This document shows, piece by piece, positions 7,085 through 11,569 of a stretch of 11,569 bases of DNA. The notes below the pieces were generated by a model that was given only the letters and a program-made list of their open reading frames with translations, was not told the origin of the DNA and made no database searches. The first letter of the stretch is position 1, and each line of letters starts with the position of its first letter. Source of the DNA: an uncultured archaeon (GTDB lineage Archaea; Nanobdellota; Nanobdellia; Woesearchaeales; CAIVOO01); assembly GCA_903907555.1 (NCBI GenBank), contig CAIVOO010000052.1, positions 1-11,569 of the forward strand. Reading direction: 5' to 3'. The position numbers were made by a program, and so were the translations under genes.

Positions 7085-8264
7085 TGAAATAAAAGATAAC
7101 GCTGTAAACATGGCAGAGCTGCTAGTCCTGCACTACCACACAAAGAATGTGAGATATGACTTACGATATAACATTCATGATTTTGCGCTAAGCTGGAGCC
7201 CTGTTGATGATTCATTCATAGAAAACGACAGGGCCATGGGAGAATTTTCTGAAGTACTGGTTGCAGTGCTTGACGATTTACTCACAACAAACCGTGAAAA
7301 CATGAGACAGCCTGTCGAAAGGTACTCTGCAGACAGGAAAAAGATGAATCTTGGAGCAATCGCAGAGGCAAACTGGGTGCTTGTCAGAGAAAAATTTCTG
7401 GAATTAATATCTGGCTCTCCTGTTGCAGAGCAGACCAGAGACATAACAAATTACCATTCGCTTGCAAACGAGGCTGCGAAGGAATTCGCAGAAGCCTATG
7501 CTGCGCTGAAAAACGACAGCAGGTACAACTTGGAAGATTTCTTGTCAAGGATTGCAATAAAGAAAATTGACGGCGAGAAAACATACGCATTCCTGCCGAA
7601 AAACAGCAGACAGGGAGGGATGTACAAGCCAATGCTTTACAGGCTGAAATCAGAATATGGGCAGGACTGGCAGAAGGCATTCGTTGAAAGGCTCAATCCT
7701 GATGTTTTGATTGAATTTAATGCGGCCCTGGAAGACATTGGAAAAGAGATTACAAGCAAAGACAAGGAAGACTTGATTAACAGGATTGCGCAGGAAGGCC
7801 CTGAAGCGCTATCATTGATTGCCCGATTAAGCGCTAAGGCATACGAAGTGCTTGTAGCAAGATTCGGGCAGACAAAATTCACTGAAAAAGACAGGGACAC
7901 GCTCATAGAGATAGAGCAGAGCAAAGGATTAAGGCAGTTCCTAGGCAGATGCAGAAAACAATTAAGGGATTCTGAGTCAGTTTACGACTGGCAAAGCTCG
8001 CTCGTCAGGACAGCAAGCGGAATTCCGGAAACAATCCCGACTGAAGACAAAAAGCTTATCAGGACAATTGTCGAGAACGAGCTGATAAGAGAATATCTCC
8101 CAGATTATCAGACTAATCCTGAATTGACTGTAGAGAAATTAAAAGCGAAGCTTGATTCTGCAGAACCATCTGAAAAAGCAGTGTATGAAAGCATACATCA
8201 GCATTTCAGCACTATGCTTACGGCGTCACAACTTAAAGGAATAAAAAGAAAACTAAGAACTTAA
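7077..8264 (+). CDS. Mostly helical 395-residue protein of unknown function
   Basis: The ATG at 7077 overlaps the end of the helicase-methyltransferase gene by 8 bp and has a GGTGA ribosome site at 7067-7071, five bases away; a GTG at 7068 lies within that site and is not favoured. The protein is rich in charged amphipathic helices, with aromatic residues clustered near the N-terminus (LHYHTKNVRYDLRYNIHDF) and a basic C-terminus (QLKGIKRKLRT). There is no signal peptide, membrane span, zinc-binding Cys cluster or recognisable catalytic motif. I do not recognise a family. As the last gene of the run it is likely co-expressed with the helicase-methyltransferase and may be a partner or structural subunit. 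Its stop codon directly abuts the stop of the opposite-strand gene. Confidence 0.9.
   Translation: MNSEIKDNAVNMAELLVLHYHTKNVRYDLRYNIHDFALSWSPVDDSFIENDRAMGEFSEVLVAVLDDLLTTNRENMRQPVERYSADRKKMNLGAIAEANWVLVREKFLELISGSPVAEQTRDITNYHSLANEAAKEFAEAYAALKNDSRYNLEDFLSRIAIKKIDGEKTYAFLPKNSRQGGMYKPMLYRLKSEYGQDWQKAFVERLNPDVLIEFNAALEDIGKEITSKDKEDLINRIAQEGPEALSLIARLSAKAYEVLVARFGQTKFTEKDRDTLIEIEQSKGLRQFLGRCRKQLRDSESVYDWQSSLVRTASGIPETIPTEDKKLIRTIVENELIREYLPDYQTNPELTVEKLKAKLDSAEPSEKAVYESIHQHFSTMLTASQLKGIKRKLRT
8238..8257 (-). terminator. Possible U-rich terminator of the leftward operon
   Basis: Read on the minus strand just past the last leftward gene, the sequence is T-rich (TTAGTTTTCTTTTTATTCC). Archaeal RNA polymerase can terminate at T-rich tracts without a hairpin. 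The tract lies within the 3' end of the opposing gene because no intergenic space exists here. This is suggestive only. Confidence 0.3.
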
Positions 8265-8597
8265 TCAGCGCTGTGAAACAGATTCTAAAGAAGCCTTAGG
8301 CTCGATTTTGATGCATGTGCCGTCTTCATTGGTCTTTTTCATCATCGCATCATAATTCTTTGTTGCATCGCCATTAGCACACATGCAAATCTTAAATTTA
8401 TTCAAAGAATCATCCCATGCGCTTTTATAGTCCACATCTGCATGTCCTGTATTGCTGCAAGCCTCGACTTTACAAGGCACTGGATCGCTGACTACTTTCT
8501 GCGAAACATAATTTGCTGTAGCGCATCCCTGCGCTGAAGCTAGTACTCCGTAAGCCACTGCACCTGCTGTCAAAAAATGTAATATTTCTCTGAACAT
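8265..8597 (-). CDS. Small Cys-rich exported protein, possible lipoprotein
   Basis: This 110-residue protein is translated from an ATG at 8597 with the site GAGGTAA overlapping the upstream gene's TGA stop (TGAGGTAAATAAAATG), a sign of coupled translation. The N-terminus has a short basic/hydrophobic signal-like segment (residues 2-24) ending LASAQGC, so Cys25 could be a lipidated cysteine, although AQGC is a poor lipobox. The mature part holds five more cysteines (42, 47, 71, 73, 95), including a CMC pair, which could form disulphides or bind metal outside the cell. No family is recognised. It is the last gene of the leftward operon, and its TGA lies one base from the end of the opposing gene. 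It may function with the secreted protein encoded just upstream. Confidence 0.82.
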   Translation of the reverse strand: MFREILHFLTAGAVAYGVLASAQGCATANYVSQKVVSDPVPCKVEACSNTGHADVDYKSAWDDSLNKFKICMCANGDATKNYDAMMKKTNEDGTCIKIEPKASLESVSQR

Positions 8598-8607
8598 TTT
8601 ATTTACC

Positions 8608-9393
8608 TCACTTCAAACTCTCGTCTAGCGGAAAGTTTTTTACAAACTTCACAACAGACCTTCCGTCTGCAAGATTGTAACTGACTTTAAAGTCTGTTCC
8701 TGTTCCTACAGACCATTTGTCATGCGGAACGTATTGTATGCTTATGCTTTTAGTTGAAGCAAGCAAGTTTCTCATCTCTCCTTCTGAACCAAATCCCATC
8801 TGGTATTCAAACCTAGGTCTCCATTCAGCTTTTGCGCCTGGTATCTTGCCTGCTTGTGCATCAAGTTCCCTGACTAACAGCTCTTTCTTGTTGCTGATTC
8901 TGGAATATTTCATTTCTTTTGATTTTCCTTCCTTTATGTTTTCGCGCATCTGCTCTATTTCGCTGGGGACAAAGAAAGCTCCGTTGCCACTTGCAAATCT
9001 AGGACTATAACTTACAGTCATTCTGCCATTCGGCATCTGGATTGTTCCTGTGATTTTTTCATTAAAGGGATCAGATTCGTCAATCTCGATTGAGACTATC
9101 TGCCCGTTTGAAGGATTGTTATCAATTAAATTATCAAGAGTTATTCTCTTGCTTAACTGCTTTGAAGCAACAGAAGCCAGATTATCTATTTGTGCAGCAA
9201 CGTGTTTTGCCTTTCCTGCAGCAATGTATTGCCTCTCAAGATTGTCGAATGTTATGCTGTAATTTTTATTGAATCCTGTATTAACAACAGCAACAGAAGT
9301 GCCAACTTGATTGACAGGGGCTGCGTCAGCTGTCGCTGTGTATCCTCCTAAAGCAGCAAGTAATGTTGCGATTCCTGCAATTATCTGTCTCAT
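8608..9393 (-). CDS. Exported protein with signal peptide, unknown function
   Basis: I chose the ATG at 9393 because it gives a clean signal peptide (MRQIIAGIATLLAALGGYTA, then TADA as the likely cleavage region near residue 24) and has a GGAGGTT site about nine bases upstream. The frame extends 20 codons further upstream, but that extension has no site and would bury the signal peptide. The mature part (about 237 residues) starts with short polar strands and helices, then shows alternating hydrophobic patterns typical of beta strands (IVSIEIDES, ITGTIQMPNGRMTVSY, SISIQYVP, FKVSYNLADGRSVVKFV), with a charged helical stretch between (about 140-185). There is no C-terminal membrane anchor. A secreted or surface-associated beta-rich protein is likely; no family is recognised. 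It begins two bases after the previous gene's stop and ends ten bases before the next gene. Confidence 0.85.
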   Translation of the reverse strand: MRQIIAGIATLLAALGGYTATADAAPVNQVGTSVAVVNTGFNKNYSITFDNLERQYIAAGKAKHVAAQIDNLASVASKQLSKRITLDNLIDNNPSNGQIVSIEIDESDPFNEKITGTIQMPNGRMTVSYSPRFASGNGAFFVPSEIEQMRENIKEGKSKEMKYSRISNKKELLVRELDAQAGKIPGAKAEWRPRFEYQMGFGSEGEMRNLLASTKSISIQYVPHDKWSVGTGTDFKVSYNLADGRSVVKFVKNFPLDESLK

Positions 9394-9394
9394 T

Positions 9395-9580
9395 TCAGTA
9401 AACCTCCAGTTCTGCAGCTGTTGCCTTTCCAAGCCTCTTCTCGAGCTCTGCAACCCTCAGCTTCAAGTCCCTGTTCTGGTCTACTATGTATAGAACCCAG
9501 TCGTTGAAGCTCCTTCGCATCGATTCTATGTCGAATGCGACTGACTGGAATGCTTTTCTTATTTTTAGTTCATCACTCAT
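9395..9580 (-). CDS. Small coiled-coil protein (61 residues)
   Basis: The ATG at 9580 has an excellent site (GAGGTAA) that overlaps the TGA of the upstream gene, so translation is probably coupled. Residues 30-50 (VLYIVDQNRDLKLRVAELEKR) have heptad spacing of hydrophobic residues, and the whole protein is predicted to be helical. Short proteins of this layout (a KI-KAF start, then a helical coiled coil) are, from memory, frequent in DPANN archaeal genomes, where their role is unknown. It lacks a membrane segment or signal peptide, so it is probably a cytoplasmic oligomer or adaptor. Its stop is followed after one base by the start of the exported-protein gene. Confidence 0.82.
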   Translation of the reverse strand: MSDELKIRKAFQSVAFDIESMRRSFNDWVLYIVDQNRDLKLRVAELEKRLGKATAAELEVY

Positions 9581-9588
9581 TTTTTACC

Positions 9589-9990
9589 TCACGGAGTTAA
9601 TTTTAATTTTTTATTACGAAGGTATCTCCCTGAAAGCTGAGAATTTACTGAGGATAGATACTGACCTATTGGCGATTGATATGCTGCTTTCTGAGCTGAC
9701 ATTGCAATAAGCGCATCAATAATCTTCTGCTTCTTTTCCTCGTCGACAGGCAATGGCCTTGGCGGCTCTTCTGCAGGCTGCGGCCTGTCTCCAGAATGCT
9801 CTACAATTGTGTCAATAGCTTGCGCCAATGCCTGATACTTCTGCTGCTCTGGATCAGCTTGCGCTGCTGCTACCTGATCTGGCCTTGGAGGCAATCTCGA
9901 AAAATCAAAAATTCCTGGAGATACGCAAACTCTCCTTACCTGGTCCATCGAAACTGCACCGTTAGGCAATCCGTTATTATCATCATTCAT
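9589..9990 (-). CDS. Pro-rich acidic small protein, unknown function
   Basis: The ATG at 9990 is chosen because a perfect GAGGTGA site lies six bases upstream; a GTG three codons earlier falls within that site. The 133-residue product starts with a polar Asn/Asp-rich segment (MNDDNNG), has a Pro-rich stretch (FSRLPPRPDQV), a predicted helix (about 50-66), a disordered Pro/Glu linker (RPQPAEEPPRPLPVDEEKK) and a C-terminal Ala/Gln/Ser-rich helical part with a basic end (RYLRNKKLKLTP). It has no signal peptide and one Cys. I do not recognise it; the composition resembles small structural or scaffold proteins. The gene overlaps the upstream gene by 8 bp and the downstream ribosome site by its stop codon. 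Confidence 0.8.
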   Translation of the reverse strand: MNDDNNGLPNGAVSMDQVRRVCVSPGIFDFSRLPPRPDQVAAAQADPEQQKYQALAQAIDTIVEHSGDRPQPAEEPPRPLPVDEEKKQKIIDALIAMSAQKAAYQSPIGQYLSSVNSQLSGRYLRNKKLKLTP

Positions 9991-10201
9991 TTCCTTCACC
10001 TCTTGCTGTTTTCAAATAATGTGTTCCCATATCGAGAAAGTGTCTTGCGAAAAAGGCGTCTTTTGGAGCGTCGTAGCAGTTGCACGGCCCTGCAGATTTC
10101 ATTAAAGCGACTGCTGCCTGGGCTACTGCAGCGCTCAGATATGCTGCGCCTTTCACAGTGTTCATTATTTCATCATCAATTTTGAATTTCATCTTAAGCA
10201 T
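9983..10201 (-). CDS. Small Ala-rich protein, unknown function
   Basis: This reads as a 72-residue protein (69 if the second ATG, at 10192, is used). The start is unsettled: ATG 10201 overlaps the upstream gene by 8 bp, and the weak GGTAG sits directly against it, a spacing that suits ATG 10192 better. An Ala-rich helix (about 18-37, GAAYLSAAVAQAAVALMKSAG) is amphipathic rather than clearly membrane-spanning. It is followed by CNCYDAPKDAFFARHF, with a Cys-Asn-Cys pair that could bind metal. The gene lies within the leftward operon with overlaps on both sides and no promoter of its own, so it is probably expressed with its neighbours. No family is recognised. Confidence 0.72.
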   Translation of the reverse strand: MLKMKFKIDDEIMNTVKGAAYLSAAVAQAAVALMKSAGPCNCYDAPKDAFFARHFLDMGTHYLKTARGEGNE

Positions 10202-10499
10202 CTACCATTCTTACTGATTTAATCCACTTTATCGGAATTGCAATCATGTCTATTCCGTTGGCTGCGCTTACGTTTGTTGCTACGCACAGAACATTCTTGT
10301 CCTGGGCTACAACTTTTCCCATAGTGTGCGTCGGACACAAAAATTCTGAAAGTGCATTTAGCTTGATCTTTTCCACGTTCATGTGTGCGCACGCATCAAG
10401 CCATTCGACGTCAACCAAGAACTTGCTCTTGATTTTCAGCCCTGCATTTAGGTCTTTCTGCGTGGCCATTTTCGCGATTACCTTCTTTTTTTGTATCAT
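10194..10499 (-). CDS. Small protein resembling short phage/plasmid proteins, first gene of the leftward operon
   Basis: The 101-residue protein starts at ATG 10499 with GAGGTG seven bases upstream; an internal ATG at codon 11 (MATQKD) with AAGGTAA before it is a possible alternative. After a basic start, residues 27-100 show a pattern I associate with small proteins common in bacteriophages and plasmids: a strand with a V-W-DA motif (VDVEWLDACAHMN), then GKVVAQDKNVLCVATNV, and an IAIPIKWIKSV end. Function is unknown in that group, and the resemblance is from memory of the pattern. Being first after a strong promoter, it is likely the best expressed of the six. No signal peptide or membrane span is seen. 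Confidence 0.78.
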   Translation of the reverse strand: MIQKKKVIAKMATQKDLNAGLKIKSKFLVDVEWLDACAHMNVEKIKLNALSEFLCPTHTMGKVVAQDKNVLCVATNVSAANGIDMIAIPIKWIKSVRMVDA

Positions 10500-10540
10500 T
10501 TTGAAGCACCTCGACGATACATGTTAAATGGATTAACTCC

Positions 10541-10555
10541 TATATAAATCTTTCG
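10541..10555 (-). promoter_or_regulatory. Archaeal BRE/TATA promoter for the leftward operon
   Basis: On the minus strand the sequence reads CGAAAGATTTATATA, an A-rich BRE followed by a near-consensus TATA box (TTTATATA at 10541-10548). The transcript start is predicted about 26 bp away, near 10518, leaving a leader of about 19 bases with the GAGGTG ribosome site before the ATG at 10499. No other promoter is needed for the six downstream genes. Confidence 0.78.
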
Positions 10556-10562
10556 TTTTGTA

Positions 10563-10578
10563 GTTACTTACTAGTGAC
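10563..10578. promoter_or_regulatory. Imperfect inverted repeat between divergent promoters, possible operator
   Basis: The arms GTTACT and AGTGAC are separated by four bases and pair at five of six positions. The element sits midway between the leftward BRE (ending 10555) and the rightward BRE/TATA (from about 10579), where a dimeric regulator could control both. No regulator is identified. Confidence 0.25.
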
Positions 10579-10592
10579 AACAAATCTATATA
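10579..10592 (+). promoter_or_regulatory. BRE/TATA promoter for the small plus-strand gene
   Basis: ACAAAT followed by CTATATAT forms a plausible BRE and TATA box. With a 26-bp offset, transcription would begin near 10615, which coincides with the ATG at 10617 and implies a leaderless mRNA. Confidence 0.6.
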
Positions 10593-10616
10593 TTGATGGC
10601 TGTCTGTAAAGCCTTT

Positions 10617-10907
10617 ATGGGCTATCCAGAAGACGTAATAACGCATGACAGGAAAGGAAATCCAGAGGTAAGAATGCTGGTTTACAGGGGAAAATTCGTC
10701 AGATACCAGTATACAGACCCGAAGACAGGCAAGCTGCTGGAAAACGGCAAATTCAGCATTATTCTAAAGAACGAGAAGGGTAAGGAAGAGCATATCTACC
10801 TCATACCTTTGCCTAACAGCAGATTTCTCGCGGTCTGGCCGAAACAGGAAGAAAAGAAGAGAAAAGTCTGGGACAAAGGAAAGAAAAAAGCAGTCAGCTT
10901 ATTTTGA
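10617..10907 (+). CDS. Small basic protein of unknown function, probably leaderless
   Basis: The frame also has an ATG at 10596 and a TTG at 10593, but both lie at or upstream of the predicted transcript start, and the TATA box ends only three bases before 10596. The ATG at 10617 coincides with the predicted start, and no ribosome site exists at either place, so I favour a 96-residue leaderless product beginning MGYPEDV. It looks like a small beta-rich fold: strands at about RMLVYRGKFVRYQY, KFSIILKN, EHIYLIPLP and RFLAVWPK, followed by a strongly basic tail (KRKVWDKGKKKAVSLF) that could bind nucleic acid. No signal peptide or known motif is seen. It stands alone between the divergent promoter and the TFB gene. 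Confidence 0.75.
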   Translation: MGYPEDVITHDRKGNPEVRMLVYRGKFVRYQYTDPKTGKLLENGKFSIILKNEKGKEEHIYLIPLPNSRFLAVWPKQEEKKRKVWDKGKKKAVSLF

Positions 10908-10962
10908 ATATAGTTTAATTTATAAAGGAATTGCGTCCATTATATATAAATCTTACCAAAAA

Positions 10963-10980
10963 AACGAAATCTTTAAATAC
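10963..10980 (+). promoter_or_regulatory. Upstream candidate promoter of the TFB gene
   Basis: AACGAAAT followed by CTTTAAATA matches BRE plus TATA. The predicted start near 11001 would give a leader of about 80 bases. A further AT-rich box lies at 10940-10950. Confidence 0.45.
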
Positions 10981-11000
10981 TACCGTTCACTTTTAAGAGT

Positions 11001-11016
11001 AAGAAAGCTATATAAA
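11001..11016 (+). promoter_or_regulatory. Main candidate BRE/TATA promoter of the TFB gene
   Basis: AAGAAAGC followed by TATATAAA is a near-consensus archaeal promoter. The predicted start near 11039 gives a leader of about 44 bases ending in the GAGGAGG ribosome site at 11072-11078. Confidence 0.6.
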
Positions 11017-11082
11017 ATTTGCTTTACTATTGAATAGTTAAAAGTTGGGGGATACAGGCGAGTATGATCTTGAGGAGGAACT

Positions 11083-11569
11083 ATGCAACAGACTTTTGTA
11101 AAGAAATGCCCTGAATGCGGCGGAATAAACCTCTTTTACAATAAGGAAAAAGGAGAAGTCATCTGCAAGGACTGCGGACTTGTCGTCGAGGACAAGATGG
11201 TGGACTTCACGCAGGAATGGAGAGATTTTGACAGCGAAGGCGCTGAAAAGAAGAGAAGGACAGGCGCGCCTATGACTTACACTCAATATGACCAAGGATT
11301 AGGTACAGAAGTTGGTCAGAAGACAGATATCTACAGGCTTGGCGGAAAAGACAAGAACAAATTCTTCAGGTTAAGGAAATGGCAATACAGGATTTCAACA
11401 GCCATCGAAAGAAATCTCAAACTGGCATTGGCAGAATTGAAGAGAGTCTCTTCATACCTTAAATTGCCCAAGTCAGTCGAGGAAGAGGCAGCAAGAATCT
11501 ACACATTGGCAGTCCAGAGAGGACTTGTCAGGGGAAGATCCATGGAATCTGTCGTCGCAGGAGCATTAT
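11083..11569 (+). CDS. tfb: Transcription initiation factor IIB (TFB), 3' partial
   Basis: TFB bridges TBP at the TATA box and RNA polymerase in archaeal transcription initiation. The first 162 residues are visible. The N-terminal zinc ribbon has all four cysteines (C9, C12, C28, C31 in CPECGG...CKDCGLVVED). It is followed by the conserved B-reader/linker segment (EWRDFDSE, then RRTGAPMTYTQYDQGLGTEV) and the beginning of the first cyclin repeat (RISTAIERNLKLALAELKR and the ARIYTLAVQRGLVRGRS helix). The start is fixed by a strong GAGGAGG site four bases upstream of ATG 11083. The rest, including the second cyclin repeat, lies past the window edge, so I cannot judge whether it is full length. 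The sequence looks like an ordinary housekeeping TFB rather than a degenerate mobile-element copy. Several tandem TATA boxes lie upstream. Confidence 0.96.
   Translation, partial: MQQTFVKKCPECGGINLFYNKEKGEVICKDCGLVVEDKMVDFTQEWRDFDSEGAEKKRRTGAPMTYTQYDQGLGTEVGQKTDIYRLGGKDKNKFFRLRKWQYRISTAIERNLKLALAELKRVSSYLKLPKSVEEEAARIYTLAVQRGLVRGRSMESVVAGAL

Larger units (their letters stand above)
10908..11082. other. AT-rich intergenic region
   Basis: This 175-bp gap holds the tandem promoters of the TFB gene and its leader. The first bases after the preceding stop (TAGTTTAATTT) are T-rich and could end that gene's transcript. No RNA gene or repeat is visible. Confidence 0.5.

Noticed and set aside
1..8264. 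Assigning the operon to DISARM, BREX or a type I/ISP restriction system
   Set aside because: No DUF1998, phospholipase D, PglZ, nuclease or typical DNA-methylase catalytic motif is visible; only the helicase-methyltransferase pairing is shared.
8291..8301. Palindrome AGCCTTAGGCT followed by a short T run, possible terminator of the plus operon
   Set aside because: It leaves only a one-base centre, so a hairpin would be very weak, and it lies inside the opposing coding sequence.
11064..11114. Short upstream open frame of 16 codons overlapping the TFB start
   Set aside because: It lacks its own ribosome site, and its sequence is explained by the TFB ribosome site and first codons.
1..11569. 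CRISPR arrays, tRNA or rRNA genes, insertion sequences, attachment sites
   Set aside because: No regularly spaced repeats, tRNA-like cloverleaf, rRNA stretch, transposase motif or long direct/inverted terminal repeats were seen by eye; almost all of the window is coding.

Overview
The window reads as a piece of an archaeal chromosome, or of an element integrated in one, most likely from an uncultured DPANN-type lineage. The archaeal assignment is well supported. The right end encodes the start of transcription factor B. The promoters are BRE/TATA boxes about 26 bp from the inferred transcript starts, ribosome binding sites are of the GAGGTGA/GGTGA type, and genes are packed with overlapping stops and starts. 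The DPANN assignment is a guess from Lys/Glu-rich proteins, AGA/AGG arginine use and small coiled-coil genes.

Region 1 (1-8264, plus strand) is one long run of five co-directional genes with no gap large enough for a promoter. In order: a coiled-coil protein with two predicted winged-helix regions (its 5' end lies outside the window), a 546-residue protein of unknown family, a small divergent AAG/MPG-type DNA glycosylase, a 1055-residue fusion of an SNF2-type helicase and a class I SAM methyltransferase, and a mostly helical protein of unknown family. The glycosylase and the helicase-methyltransferase are recognised from motifs. The other three are described but not assigned. Coupled translation suggests that the products act together on DNA. 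A defence or restriction-like role, a repair role, or the replication module of a mobile element are all possible; the sequence does not decide between them.

Region 2 (8265-10499, minus strand) is a compact six-gene operon of small proteins driven by a very clear BRE/TATA promoter at 10541-10555. From promoter to end: a 101-residue protein resembling small phage/plasmid proteins, a small Ala-rich protein, a Pro-rich acidic protein, a 61-residue coiled coil, an exported protein with a signal peptide, and a Cys-rich exported protein that may be a lipoprotein. The last gene ends one base from the end of the region 1 operon, so the two transcription units meet tail to tail with no spacer. None of the six has an assigned function. 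The mix of small cytoplasmic and secreted proteins with one phage-like member suggests an accessory or mobile-element origin.

Region 3 (10500-11569, plus strand) starts with a divergent promoter region containing an imperfect inverted repeat midway between two BRE/TATA elements. It then has a small gene that is probably leaderless, an AT-rich intergenic stretch with two or three tandem TATA boxes, and the first 162 codons of a canonical transcription factor B, which runs off the window.
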